Shown here: in pieces, positions 20,121 through 30,194 of the stretch
Layout: the number at the start of each line of letters is the position of its first letter
Numbering within the stretch: the first letter of the stretch is position 1
Assembly (NCBI GenBank): GCA_030220185.1
Contig: JASPKZ010004953.1
Coordinates: 718,501 to 782,500, forward strand
Length of the DNA: 64,000 nt
Reading direction: 5' to 3'
Origin: Diploptera punctata
Taxonomy: Eukaryota > Arthropoda > Insecta > Blattodea > Blaberidae
Translations under genes and position numbers: made by a program
The notes under the pieces: generated by a model
What the model was told of the DNA's origin: nothing
What the model saw: only the letters and a program-made list of their open reading frames with translations
Databases searched by the model: none

Positions 20121-20555
20121 ATTTGAAGAGAAAAATTTTCGCCTAGACCGGGACTCGAACCCGTACGTTGTAATTCCCTCGCGCCAAATGCTTGAAACCA
20201 TAGCTTCTATCTTTGCAAATGGCGGCTTCTTAGTTAAGAAGACATTTATTGGGAATTTAACACTACTTTATAGCCAGTAGGGCTTCTATTGACGATTTTA
20301 TTATTAATTTAACACTTCTCATAGAAGGATAAATTATATTTGAAGAGACGGGACTCGAACCCGGGACCCGAGGCGACTTACGTACATAAGAGAAAAATTT
20401 GCGTCTAGATCGTAACTCGCCTCGGTAGCTCAGTTGGTAGAGCACTTGGCCCGGAAAGCCAAGGGTCCCGGGTTCGAGTCCCGGTCTAGGCGAAAATTTT
20501 TCTCTTCAAATATAATTTATCCTTCTATGAGAAGTGTTAAATTAATAATAAAATT
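20121..20555. mobile_element. tRE-1 copy with 14 bp target duplication and rearranged centre
   Basis: GTCGTTAAAAATAT flanks it at 20107-20120 and 20556-20569. It starts ATTTGAAGAGAAAAATTTTC and ends AATAATAAAATT like the other copies. The first antisense module is truncated, a second antisense piece (about 20348-20378) is only a scrap, and one intact sense module lies at about 20420-20493. Confidence 0.8.
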
Positions 20556-20597
20556 GTCGTTAAAAATATGTTCTCCCCTCACTATTAATTCAAAATT

Positions 20598-20850
20598 TGA
20601 TTAATATTTGAAGAGAAAAACTTTTTGTCTGAACCGTGATTTGAACTCGAGACCTCTGGTTTAACGTACCAGTGCTCTACCTTTAAGCTATCCAGGCCCT
20701 CAATTCAAACAGAAATTTTTCTCTTATACAAATCCCTGTTCGCCACAAGGCAAAACGTATGTTCCCAATGCCATCTGGTGGCTTCTTATTCAGGAAGACA
20801 TTGTATGGGGTTTTTACACAATTATTTTAGCCAGTTAAGCTTATAATTTC
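20598..20850 (-). mobile_element. Diverged tRE-type copy
   Basis: TTGAAGAGAAAAACTTTTTG precedes an antisense tRNA-like module (about 20627-20699; GATTTGAACTCGAGACC) with a changed anticodon stem, followed by spacer related to tRE-1 (GGTGGCTTCTTATTC). Older than the neighbouring copies. Confidence 0.6.
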
Positions 20851-21023
20851 AATATTTTTATTTAAATTTGTAACTCACACTCACGGACATATTAATGTAG
20901 TAGTAGTATTCAAATGTTGTGAAGCTCTTGATTTGTCATCATTTGCTTGTGGGCTTCCCAATAATATTCAGCAAATTGGAATGGTGTTCCAACTATTTTC
21001 TGAAGATCAAGTGATCCTTGTTC

Positions 21024-21232
21024 GTTGTTCTTATTATTAATTTCATACATCTCAATGATGGATAAATCATATTTGAAGAGAAAAATTATACGCTCAGACC
21101 GGGACTTGAACCTGGGACCCTTGGTTTTCTAGTCCAAGTGCTCTACCATTTGAGCTACCTGAGCAAGTACCGATCTAAACACAAATTTTTCTCTGTGGTC
21201 TGAGCGTATAATTTTTCTCTTCAAATATGATT
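21024..21232. mobile_element. tRE-1 copy with near-identical target duplication
   Basis: GATCCTTGTTC (21013-21023) and GATCATTGTTC (21233-21243) flank it. One antisense module (about 21090-21163) is followed after a short spacer by only the outer end of the facing module (GGTCTGAGCGTATAATTTTT). Confidence 0.7.
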
Positions 21233-21368
21233 GATCATTGTTCATATTAATATTTAAAGAGAATATTTTTCATCTGAACCTGACTTGTACATTAGAGAAA
21301 AAAAAATGCAAAAATATTAATAATAATAATAAATTAGAGGAAAACAAAAAAAAATGTTATATCCAGAA

Positions 21369-22622
21369 TTAACCCTTTGCCGCTCCCATTTACCGTCCTC
21401 CTACTAGGATAGGATGGCCGGGTTTTTTAAATGGGCATTTAAATTTAAATACCTATAGCAGAATCTATGTTCCCCCTAAAGAAAAAAAAAATCATAAAAA
21501 TTAAACTGAACAAGATAGGATTATAATTATTTTTTATCTAATTCCTAATATATTTACGCATGTAATAACGTACTCACCTAATTTTGCACCTCCACATTTC
21601 GCTGCTGGTGGTATTCCAAAAAACATCCCACACGGCACAATGGAAGGTCACAGTGTTTACACTTAAATGTTGTCTGTTTATCCCTTCCAGATGGAGCTTT
21701 TTTACTTTTCTCTATACACAAAGCACACACTTTTGCACGGCCTGATATATTTCCAAAGAATGAAAAAGTTTAGGGGATGCAGTTCCGATGGCCAAACTTC
21801 TCTTCCTGCCAGTATGCTTGTGAGACGTGAACGTACTTATTAGCTGACGCACCAAGTTTCGTCTGGTCACTTGCCTGTTTCCGTGTGCTGTACTAGAGGG
21901 CTGTTTTGTCAGAAAAGATGAAACAGTTCACAATACACACATTTAGGACAAAATGTAATAGAACTTCCACCACTTTTTTGAAAATCGGCCAACACCATAA
22001 TATTCGCGTTTCTGATCACTTATATCCACACCTCCCATGTGCTTCGTGTAATTTATGATGGTATTAGGACATGGAACTTCTATTTCTTCATTGCCTTTTC
22101 CTGTTTTTCTTGTGACTGAACCATCAGTCCGGAGATCGGGATTCGTGGAAAGGAGAAAAACAACACGTTTGTCTTGCCACACTACCGCCATCACATCTTC
22201 ATGCTGCATTTTTCTGGACTCGCCCCTTTTCAATTTCAAAAGAGTTGCTTTTCTAAATTCGGCTGGCCAATTCTTTCTGTTTGCCCTTGTAGTGCCACAG
22301 CTATAAGTGCATCCACGTCTCTTACTCTTTTACGCGATGTGCGAGATGTAGATGTCATGATTTCAACCTCAACTGAGCCCTCAGGAAGTAACTCACTTTT
22401 GAACTTCATTATCAGTGACCTATATAAGTGTTTATCCTTGGTTCATATTTACACATGTGCAGGAATGCCTACTAAGTGATTTCATCACACCCGCATAAAG
22501 AGATCACGTGTTCTGTACGCACGACGCAATATTTGTAAGATGCTTTCATCAAGAGCGTTTAGGCCGGCAGGAGACATTTAAATCTCGAGCGCTTCGGAGC
22601 GTTAGGGCCGGCAAAGAGTTAA
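21369..22622 (-). mobile_element. piggyBac-type element, internally deleted
   Basis: TTAA lies at both ends (21369-21372 and 22619-22622). The terminal inverted repeats are TTAACCCTTTGCCGCTCCC on the left and, read inward on the minus strand, TTAACTCTTTGCCGGCCC on the right. The interior is a minus-strand transposase lacking its middle. Confidence 0.85.
21578..22413 (-). pseudogene. piggyBac transposase, deleted copy
   Basis: An N-terminal piece (MKFKSELLPEGSVEVEIMTS) leads into a C-terminal piece with VWQDKRVVFLLSTNPDLRTD, MGGVDISDQKREYYGVGR and a Cys-rich tail with CALCIEK and LCRVGCFLE-like spacing, ending at TAG 21578-21580. The region with the first catalytic Asp residues is missing; MGGVD is the conserved late Asp motif. 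Frames also break after 21943. Inactive. Confidence 0.82.
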
Positions 22623-22639
22623 ATGCAATACATTTGGAT

Positions 22640-22985
22640 CTGCCAAGGTCCCAGTTCAGGGATCTCTTTGAACGGCAGGAGAGCGGAGGACCGTTCATAA
22701 ATGAAATATCCATAGTCGAATCATAGAACTAAAAATATTTATTATTTTAAAAACAAATATATCGCACTTCACTATAATCACTTCATTAGTTTAAAATTCT
22801 TGTAAGCTCTATTAACTTATGTCACTTGTACTATACTTTATAAATTTTATTTTAACGTGATGTACATGGAGACCGGCGGACATGATGTTGCTTGTTGTAA
22901 GTTTTTACTGCATCTGGATACACAAAAACATTACTGCGTATATAAGCTGTTGGAGGCGAGACTTTCTGGAAAGTTCCATAGAATA
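22640..22985. other. Intronic DNA, nothing firm
   Basis: No gene or repeat recognised. Confidence 0.35.
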
Positions 22986-23011
22986 AATATTAAGTTGATA
23001 GCTACTTATTT

Positions 23012-23530
23012 TAGTAATTCTCACTATGAGGTATATTCATTAAGGTAAAATTTTTATCACTCACCTCATATTGTTCTTCTTATTTGACTATAAACTAGTT
23101 TCGGAACATAGTTTCTGTTCCATCCCCAGTATCGTCACGACCGTTGTTCTGTTGTCTTGAAGAACTGCCCTTCGCTCCTTCCATTGGCTGACTGAAAAAC
23201 CTCGAAACCAGGTCATTCTCACCGGGAATTTCAAAGTTCATCAATTCTTCTTTTCAATGTAGATCTTTTCCCAAACAGTAAGTTCTTTTGGTTTTTCTAT
23301 TTGTTTTAATAATTTAGCTTCTTTCTTGATAAGATGTTTTTCAGACCATGCATGGGCAGCCACTGCAGATTTTTCTATTTCCCCTTTCTTGATATCCCTG
23401 AGATGTTCTTTCACTCTAGTTTTCAAATTTCTCTTAGTTTTTCCTATGTAGAATTTCTCACATTCTTCACATTTAATTTGATAAATCCCTGATTTGTTTT
23501 CTTCTTTTATTTCCTCATTCTTATTAAAGA
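23012..23530 (-). pseudogene. PLE 3' region: GIY-YIG endonuclease and terminal repeat
   Basis: The minus-strand ORF 23241-23540 reads KSGIYQIKCEECEKFYIGKT, then RVKEHLRDIKKGEIEKSAVA and LTVWEKIYIEKKN. The GIY and YIG motifs with the following conserved Lys and Arg are all present, so this domain is intact in sequence. Downstream (23012-23230) comes the terminal region with TATGAGG and CACCTCATATTG. A hammerhead-like core near 23130 has CTGGGGA instead of CTGANGA. The SINE at 23534-23828 interrupts the upstream part. Confidence 0.85.
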
Positions 23531-23533
23531 AAT

Positions 23534-23828
23534 GGGGCACGCCGTAGCGTAGTGGTTAAGGCACTGAGCTACAAGCCGGAAGGTCGAGGGTTCAAGTCCC
23601 GGTGGGGTCAGGATTTTTAAACTGACCCAAACCTTCTGGCGGCACTATGGCCCTGGGGTCGACTCAGCCTCTAACGGAAATGAGTACCAGACGCTTGTTC
23701 TGGGGGTAAAAGGCGGCCGTCACGCAGGGCTGACATCAAGTGCCGATTGTCCAGAAATAGTGGGAGCCTTAACCTCCTACTGCCCCAAGGGCCTCCTGAG
23801 GCCTGTAGTGGGATTACTTTACTTTACT
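23534..23828 (+). mobile_element. tRNA-derived SINE, family B
   Basis: TTATTAAAGAAAT flanks it (23521-23533 and 23829-23841), a 13 bp target duplication. The head GTAGCGTAGTGGTTAAGGCA and B box GGGTTCAAGTCC are tRNA-like; the tail is TTACTTTACTTT. It is the same unit as those in the composite at 12642-13230, here without a 5S head. Confidence 0.88.
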
Positions 23829-24170
23829 TTATTAAAGAAATAAAAATTCTACCTTAATTAATTAAGTTGATAGATCCGAGACTTTTAGAGCTGCGTGCCA
23901 AATACTAAAGCATCCAATTAGAAAATTTTATACTTAACAATCACCTCCCATATGAGAGAGACAGAACATATATTACCAACTTGGATAAAATGCTGATGGT
24001 AGCAAAATGACGTAATGCCGGGGAAAGACCTTTCTTTATAATATGCAGGTGTTCTTTCTGTATGGAATGTTTATTACATCTCGGGCGACTACTTGACGCC
24101 TTGAATTGAGTGCAAGAGCAAACTATATAACATATGTACTTAATAAATTCAATATTTAAATCAAATAATT

Positions 24171-24550
24171 TTTTTTTTTTCAAATGCCCCAGGTTTGTCT
24201 TTCTACATTCCTGGTTTCTCTCCTGGCATGGCGTACTTGTAACCCACTTCTGAGGTTGGGGCGCCTGGAAGGCAGGGTTACGTTGCCCCGATGATATGAT
24301 GGGTGATGATGATGATAATGGTGCGCCAGGAGCGTCCCTAATCCTAAACTTAATCTAAGATGAGTATGAATGATGATGGCCATATGATTTCGGGGACCGT
24401 TTGAGCCTTAAAGTTTTCCTGACATTTGTCTTACAGGTGAGGAAAAACCCCAATAAAAACCTCACCCAGAAAAACTGTCTCGACCGGGGATCGAACCCGG
24501 GCCCACTGCGTGACAAGGCAGCACGCTACCCCGAGACCAGAGCGGTGGAC
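24171..24550 (-). mobile_element. tRNA-derived SINE, family A
   Basis: AAATCAAATAATT flanks it (24158-24170 and 24551-24563). On the minus strand it starts with an intact tRNA-like head (TCCACCGCTCTGGTCTCGGG, B box GGGTTCGATCCC) and ends in poly(A), seen as T(11) on the plus strand. It is the best preserved copy of the family also found at 4198-4550 and 5735-5925. Confidence 0.88.
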
Positions 24551-24639
24551 AAATCAAATAATTATAAAAAATGTGAATGGCGATAAAGATTCATCCAACA
24601 TTTAAACTCTTTTGATGAAAAATATCATAGATAGATTAA

Positions 24640-24790
24640 ATTAAAATTCTTTACACCTCACCTCATATCCAGTCTTCTAATTAAATCGGATTCTGAACCT
24701 AGGTGGATTCATCTTTGATAACATCTCGACCGAAGTTATGTCGTTTAGGAGAACTGCTTTTTACTCCATCTGCTAGTTGTAATGAGGATG
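24640..24790. mobile_element. PLE terminal fragment
   Basis: CCTCACCTCATATCCAGTCT followed by a TTCATCTTTGATAACATC stretch matches the terminal region seen at 27.3 and 54.9 kb. No coding part. Confidence 0.5.
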
Positions 24791-25026
24791 AATTGATCAA
24801 TAAGTTGTAGATTATTTCATATTAACTAGAGATTGAAGGATTGCATAAAAAGAGCTGTGTTTAATCAAATCTTAATATCAGAAAACAGGACTTCTCATAT
24901 ATAATGCATCCTCGTACAATATTTTTTCATTAAATGACTAAGAGTAAATTTGTGCCTTTCTTTTTTTTTCATATTCATCTATATTGTTTAAAACGTATTA
25001 TTGAATGATTTTGTGTCATTTTCTAG

Positions 25027-25131
25027 GGTCGTCCTACAGAAGCTACTATGGAATTAAAATCAAAGAAATATGGAGAAATCGTTGCAAAAGATTACATTCC
25101 TGGAGCTGAAGTTTTACTCAAAGAGTCAGAG
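25027..25131 (+). CDS. SDAD1: SDA1 homologue, exon 4 of those visible
   Basis: 105 bases (35 codons, phase 0 both ends) between TTTTCTAG and GTAACA. It reads [20 protein letters not shown] then [15 protein letters not shown]. The block G.PTEA....[14 protein letters not shown] is a hallmark of SDA1 proteins, directly after the HEAT-like helical region. The preceding intron is 11.4 kb. Confidence 0.93.
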
Positions 25132-25477
25132 GTAACAATTTCAATTTTAAGATATTTATTATATATTATTTTAAATTTCAGTTAATAATAAACAAGAAAA
25201 AAGTATACCATGCAATGTGATTGTGTAAGAATTAAAGAAGTAACTAAAAGATAGTTGTACTGTAAAAATGTAATAAGTTATTTTAAAATACAATAGGAAG
25301 TAACATTAAGAGGTTTACTTATTTTAGGAATTCTCACTATGAGGTATATTCATTAAGGTAGAATATTTTTATCACTCACCTCATATTGTTGTTCTTATTT
25401 GATTATAAACTAGTTTCGGAACATAGTTTCTGTTCTATCCTCAGTATTGTCACGACCGAACAACGGTCGTGACAATA

Positions 25478-25514
25478 CTGAGGATGCAACAGAAACTATG
25501 TTCCGAAACTAGTT
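25478..25514 (+). ncRNA. Hammerhead ribozyme-like motif
   Basis: CTGAGGA, stem II GCAACA/TGTTCC (one mismatch; GGAACA in sister copies), GAAAC, stem III AC/GT, predicted cleavage after GTT. Stem I is formed by ATA/TAT. Confidence 0.55.
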
Positions 25515-25767
25515 TATAATCAAATAAGAAGAACAATATGAGGTGAGTGATAAAAATATTCTACCTTAATTAAGAGGTTTGTTTAATAATTAAAACATTT
25601 TGTCTGTTCATTCTCACCTCTTCTTAGCCCCATCATCGCTAACGATGGGGCTAAGAAGCTCTAAAACATATATATTTAATTTTAGGAAGTTATATTTTGA
25701 GGTTATTTTAATTATATTATTTTTGGTCTGGACATCTTACCTCAATATTAATGTTGATTTGTTCTTG

Positions 25768-25801
25768 GACATGTTTCAAAACAATTCTGTTTTATCGTCA
25801 G
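25768..25801 (-). ncRNA. Hammerhead ribozyme-like motif
   Basis: Minus strand: CTGACGA, stem II AAAAC/GTTTT, GAAAC, stem III AC/GT with a 2-base loop, cleavage triplet GTC. Confidence 0.55.
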
Positions 25802-25965
25802 CTTTCCAGGACTCAAGAACAAATCAACATTAATATTGAGGTAAGATGTCCAGACCAAAAATAATATAATCTGAAACATATGTTCGACATAAACAACTCT
25901 AAGAGGTGAGAATGAACAGACAAAATGTTTTAATTATATAATAAGTTGTTAATACGCACCTTAAA

Positions 25966-26706
25966 TTGGTGTTTTTATTATTACTTTAGCACTTCACACT
26001 GAAGGATAAATTATATCTGAAGAGAAAAATTTTCTCCCAGACTGAGACTCGAACCCAGGACCTTTGGCTTTCTAGGCCAATGCTCTACCATCTGAGCTAT
26101 CAGGGCGAGTTCCGGTCTAGATGCAAATTTCTCTCTTATATATGTTGTAATTCCCAGCACCAAATGCTATGAAACCTTTGCTTCCATTTTTTGCAAATGG
26201 CAGCTTCTTAGTTAAGAAGACATTTATCGGGAATTTAAACACTACTTTATAAAGCCAGTAGGGCTTCAATTGATGTTTTTATTATTAATGTAACACATCT
26301 CACTGGAGGATAGCTCAGATGGTAGAGCATTGCCCTAGAAAGCCAAAGGTCCTGGGTTCGAGTCTCAGTCTGGGAGAAAATTTTTCTCTTCAGATATAAT
26401 TTATCCTTCAGTGAGAAGTGTTAAATTAATAATAAAAACATCAATTGAAGCCGTACTGACTTTATAAAGTAGTGTTTAAAATTTCCCAATAAATGTCTTC
26501 TTAACTAAGAAGCCACCATTTGCAAAAGTTAGAAGCAAAGGTTTCATAGCATTTGGTGCTGGGAATTACAACGTATATAAGAGAGAAATTTGCATCTAGA
26601 TTGGAACTTGCCCAGATAGCTCAGATAGTTGAGCATTGGCCTAGAAAGCCAAAGATCCCGGGTTCGAGCCTCGGTCTGGGCAAAAATTTTTCTCTTCAAA
26701 TATAAT
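25966..26706. mobile_element. tRE-1 copy, one antisense and two sense modules
   Basis: GCACCTTAAA (25956-25965 and 26707-26716) flanks it. The antisense module lies at about 26034-26106; sense modules at about 26304-26376 (its first bases replaced by GGAGGATAGCTCAG) and about 26609-26682. Modules are more diverged than in the 7.1 kb array. The TTGGTGTTTTTATTATT end corresponds to the conserved tail terminus. Confidence 0.8.
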
Positions 26707-26716
26707 GCACCTTAAA

Positions 26717-27065
26717 CTTAATTTCATGATATGTTTACTTTTGGGTAATAAAACCAATTTAATAAAGAATCTAATCAAAATGTAACTTAAAATCTATATG
26801 ATAATCAGAAATCATAAAATTAAATGTAGTTAATTTAATATTTGAGTTTGTATTTTTTAACATTCTTACCTCGTATGTTTATTTTGTTGTTAATTGTTAA
26901 CACTTTGAGTTTGGCGGTGGTACTAGTACCACTGCAGGATTCAAAGTGTTAAGAGAGTCAAACTTATGAAGACATGAAATTCCTCTCATATGATTTCATG
27001 AAGATGTGTACTGGTTGGAAAATGTTACATAACTTATTCTAAAATATAGTATCAACAAGGATTCA
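26717..27065. other. AT-rich intronic DNA
   Basis: A short inverted repeat GGTGGTACTAGTACCAC at about 26913-26930 is flanked by TTAACACTTTGAGTTTG and ATTCAAAGTGTTAA, forming a 60-base hairpin that could be a small palindromic element. Nothing else seen. Confidence 0.4.
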
Positions 27066-27069
27066 TAAA

Positions 27070-27228
27070 CTTACTTACTTACTCACTGGCACTATTGAAC
27101 CCGTAGGTTCATGGCCGTGCGGACATAAGCTCTCCATACATCCCTATCCTGAACTAATGCTTTCCAATCATTCCCTGTATAATCTACTTCCCTCAAATCA
27201 TAGTTAATGTTATTCTCCCAACTAGGAT
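27070..27228 (-). pseudogene. LINE 3' end fragment
   Basis: Minus strand of the GRPRMRWENN family: starts ACTTACTTACTCACTGGCAC, the complement of the LINE tail, and ends inside the coding region at TTCTCCCA. Confidence 0.8.
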
Positions 27229-27299
27229 TCATAAAACAATATATATTTTATTAGTTACAAATCAATTGGGCAAACAAAGAATAATTCATTTTAAGATTT

Positions 27300-27600
27300 A
27301 AAATATAATGATTTGTACCTCACCTCATATCGAGTCTTCTAATTATACCGGTTTCAAAGCTTAGGTAGCTTCATCTTCAGTAATTTCTCGTCGACTGATG
27401 TTATGTTGTTCAGGAGAACTGCATCTTCCTCCTGTTGGTGGACCAGTGAACCTCCAGATCAAATCAAAATCCCAGGGAATTTCAAAATTCATAAGTTTGT
27501 GATTCTTGTTTTTTTAATGTGTTTTTTTTTCTCAAATTGTGAGTTCTTTTTGTTTTTCTATTTGTTTAATGTAGCTTTCTTATTGAAGTTCAATATGATT
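27300..27600 (-). pseudogene. PLE C-terminal remnant and terminal region
   Basis: CCTCACCTCATATCGAGTCT followed, on the minus strand, by coding remnants of the PLE tail (NFEIPGILI, SGGSLVHQQE). Frameshifted and short. Confidence 0.6.
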
Positions 27601-27703
27601 AATTTTAATATTTAATTTTAGGAAGTTATATTTTGAGGTTATTTTAATTATATTATTTTTGGTCTGGACATCTTACCTCAATATTAATGTTGATTTGTTC
27701 TTG

Positions 27704-27737
27704 GACATGTTTCAAAACAATTCTGTTTTATCTTCAG
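27704..27737 (-). ncRNA. Hammerhead ribozyme-like motif, minus arm
   Basis: Minus strand: CTGAAGA, stem II AAAAC/GTTTT, GAAAC, stem III AC/GT with AT loop, cleavage triplet GTC. Exact mirror of 27762-27795. Confidence 0.55.
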
Positions 27738-27761
27738 ATCTTCTTTCCCAGACTGGGAAAG

Positions 27762-27795
27762 CTGAAGATAAAACAGAATTGTTTTGAAACATGTC
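27762..27795 (+). ncRNA. Hammerhead ribozyme-like motif, plus arm
   Basis: CTGAAGA, stem II AAAAC/GTTTT, GAAAC, ATGTC. It lies in the sense orientation of the SDA1 transcript, 77 bases upstream of the next exon. Confidence 0.6.
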
Positions 27796-27871
27796 CAAGA
27801 ACAAATCAACATTAATATTGAGGTAAGATGTCCAGACCAAAAATAATATAATGATTAATTTTATTTGACAG

Positions 27872-28102
27872 GATATTGCAAATTCGAATGAAGAAGAAGA
27901 AGAAAATGAGAGTGATAGTGATGGAGAGTGGATGGATGTTTCTCATAGTTCTGATGAAGGTGATGGTGATGGTGGTGGTGGTGATGATGATGATGATGAA
28001 GAAGAAGAAGAAGAAAGTGGCAGTGATGCTGAACATGATGGAAATGAAGTCAGTGAAGATGAAGAAGTAACAGATGGAAATACTAAAGAAGCAGTCATTA
28101 AT
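27872..28102 (+). CDS. SDAD1: SDA1 homologue, exon 5 of those visible (acidic region)
   Basis: 231 bases (77 codons) between ATTTGACAG and GTAAGA, phase 0. It begins DIANSNEEEEENESDSDGEW and includes EWMDVSHSSDE, the conserved EW.DV.HSSDE motif of SDA1, then a GDGDGGGGDDDDD run and more Asp/Glu. The simple codon run (GGTGATGGTGATGGTGG) is probably slippage within the acidic linker. Long acidic stretches are typical of nucleolar factors. The acceptor lies about 15 bases from the end of the palindrome at 27601-27856. Confidence 0.92.
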
Positions 28103-28244
28103 GTAAGACATTTTTATTTTGAATGCAAATATTTATATGAAATGCTAAGATTTTCACTATTGTTGTTTCCCTTCCCCTTTTTTAGTTGTGGTTATATTTA
28201 GTTGATTCATCTGTTATTATTAGTTTCTTTTTAGATTTAACTTT

Positions 28245-28440
28245 TATAGGAATTAATCACTATGAGGTTTAATTTATGGTGAAATTAAATATTTCTTACC
28301 TCTCCTCATATAAATCTTCTAAGTAGATCGCGATTTCGAGACCACAACTGTCTCATCTCATCTCATTAAGAAAGTACTGAAGATGAGACAGTTGTAGTCT
28401 CGAAATCGCAATCTACTTAGAAGATTTATATGAGTAGAGT
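28245..28440. mobile_element. PLE-type palindromic hairpin
   Basis: Arms AAATCTTCTAAGTAGATCGC and CTACTTAGAAGATTTATATG; outer end AATCACTATGAGGTTTAATT. Confidence 0.65.
28377..28413 (+). ncRNA. Hammerhead ribozyme-like motif
   Basis: CTGAAGA, stem II GAGAC/GTCTC, GAAAT, stem III AT/AT with loop CGCA, cleavage triplet ATC. Stem I pairs AAGTA with TACTT (5 bp), the clearest stem I among the copies. Confidence 0.62.
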
Positions 28441-28802
28441 TCCATTGACTGTATATAGTAAGCATGATTTATACCATAGCATGTTTAAAAATAATAAAGT
28501 TCCACAGGAAATTTTATTTACAATATATAACACTAATATATAATTATAGAAATCATAAAATAATATAATTACTCAAGTTTTGTTGAGACTGGGAAACATC
28601 TTACCTCAAATTATTGTTGATTTATTCTTGAACATGTTTTGCTGACAGAATATTGCATTATTTTTTAACCATCTTACTGACATGGATATTAGCTTGTCAG
28701 TATAATAAAGTTTGAAAGAAGATGCATTTTCAGTCAATTTTTTTTTTTTTGCAATGTATGTTGTATTTTACTAGAATTTTGTACTTTTTAAACATTTTGT
28801 AG

Positions 28803-29310
28803 GAACAATAATCACAAATAGGAATGAGATGCACAAAGAAATTAAACATAGGGTCAATTCTGGAAATGCGTGCTATTATGCATTGCAGAGACTCTTGATG
28901 TCCCAACTCCTTTCAAAAAACATTAAACTGAAAATATATAAAACTATTATTCTACCAGTTATATTATATGGGTGCGAAACATGGACTCTTACTTTAAGGG
29001 AGGAAAGGAGATTACGAGTATTTGAGAATAAAGTTCTTAGGAAAATTTTTGGACCAAAGAGAGATGAACAGACAGGTGAATGGAGAAGACTACATAACAA
29101 TGAATTACATGGTCTTTATAGGAAGGCAGATATAATAAGAACAGTTAAGTCTCGTAGATTGCGATGGGCAGGACATGTTGCACGTATGGGGAATGAAAGA
29201 CTTGCATGGAAGCTTCTTGTAGGAAAGCCAGAAGGAAAACGCCCAATTGGTAGACCAAGAATGAGGTGGGAGAACAACATTAACCATGATTTGAGGGAAG
29301 TAGATTATAC
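28803..29310 (+). pseudogene. LINE ORF2 C-terminal half
   Basis: An open frame (28829-29413) reads HKEIKHRVNSGNACYYALQR, ILPVILYGCETWTLTLREER, FENKVLRKIFGPKRDEQTGE, then the GRPRMRWENN block and LREVDYT. This is the post-RT domain (YGCETW, FENKVLRK) of a non-LTR retrotransposon. The plus-strand element stops at about 29310, where an inverted copy starts. Confidence 0.85.
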
Positions 29311-30110
29311 ATGCACATCTTTTATTCCCCACTCTTGCCACATGTCCTGCCCATCACAGTCTATGAGACTTAACTGTTCTCATTATATTTGGCTTCCTTT
29401 AAAGACCATGTAATTGTTCGCAGTGGTCTAGTGGTTATGCTCCTTACCTCTGGTCCCGAGGGTCGTGGGTTTAAACCCGGCCGGGGTCGATGGATTTTTT
29501 TAGGATGGAAAAATCCAAGGAGCAAGTCCTCCGGGAGGGACTTTAAGCCGTGGGTCCTGAGTCTGAAATTTTCAGGCTCGTAAAAGATCCTTAAGCCTGA
29601 ATGAAAAGGCCTCTAAGCAAAATTTACCGAATATTCCTGTCATAGTACTACCTTGGTTTCCTAGATGTCAGTATGAGGTGGAACGCTGACCACGGACCAC
29701 TCAAATGACATCTATACAAAAACAAGTGTAACTAAATTAGTATGGTTCAAATTCTTCCCTGTAGGGGGAGAGCGCCTAAATCTCTGTTAAGGGAAACATG
29801 GGCTTACAAGAAGATAAAGACCATGTAATTAATTCACTATTATGTAGTCTTCTCCATTCACCTGTCTGTTCATCTCTCTTTGGTCCAAAAATTTTCCTAA
29901 AAACTTTATTCTCAAATACTCATAATCTCATTTTCTCCCTTAAAGTAAGAGTCCATGTTTTGCATCCATATAATATAACTGGTAGAATAATAGTTTTATG
30001 TACTTTCAGTTTAACGTTTTTTGAAAAGGAGTTGGGAAGTTCAGAGTGCAATGCATAATAACACGCATTTCCAGAATTGAGCCTATGTTTAATTTCTATA
30101 ATCTACTGCA
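29311..30110 (-). pseudogene. Same LINE region inverted, split by a SINE
   Basis: On the minus strand the two parts (29311-29415 and 29815-30110) join across the SINE to cover the same post-RT region as 28803-29310, so the pair forms a fold-back of LINE sequence. It ends at an ATAGAAATTAAACATAGG-type junction (complement). Several substitutions between the arms. Confidence 0.82.
29416..29814 (+). mobile_element. tRNA-derived SINE, family C
   Basis: A 16 bp target duplication TAAAGACCATGTAATT (29400-29415 and 29815-29830). The head GTTCGCAGTGGTCTAGTGGT with GTGGGTTTAAACCCGGC is tRNA-like, followed by a ~300 base body containing TCCTCCGGGAGGGACTTTAA. Inserted into LINE sequence. Confidence 0.88.
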
Positions 30111-30194
30111 GTGGTTCTTAAAGTATGCATCGCAGACGCTAGGTGGATTTTAGTGCATATTTTGAATTATTAATAAATCATTACTAGGGCTCAG

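Larger units (their letters stand above)
25289..25945. mobile_element. Three nested PLE-type palindromes
   Basis: The outer hairpin uses ends AATAGGAAGTAACATTAAGA and TGAACAGACAAAATGTTTTA with inner GGGGCTAAGAAGCTC arms. One insert (about 25320-25567) is the ACTATGAGGTATATTCATTA hairpin; another (about 25674-25862) is the TTTTGAGGTTATTTTAAT hairpin. Each is close to a perfect inverted repeat with a hammerhead-like core. Confidence 0.7.
27601..27856. mobile_element. PLE-type palindrome adjoining SDA1 exon 5
   Basis: Arms of about 115 bases around a short centre near 27751 (TTTCCCAGACTGGGAAA). Ends are GGAAGTTATATTTTGAGG and AAAAATAATATAAT. It stops about 15 bases before the acceptor of the next SDA1 exon. 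Hammerhead-like cores are present on both strands. Confidence 0.75.

Noticed and set aside
23095..23140. Additional hammerhead ribozyme
   Set aside because: The core has CTGGGGA, losing an invariant A; probably inactive, so not listed as a ribozyme.
27812..28111. Minus-strand hydrophobic protein
   Set aside because: Shadow of the acidic SDA1 exon (Asp/Glu codons read in reverse as Ile/Phe-rich).
28803..29413. Single intact 194-codon host protein
   Set aside because: It is LINE post-RT sequence reading through an inversion junction at about 29310.
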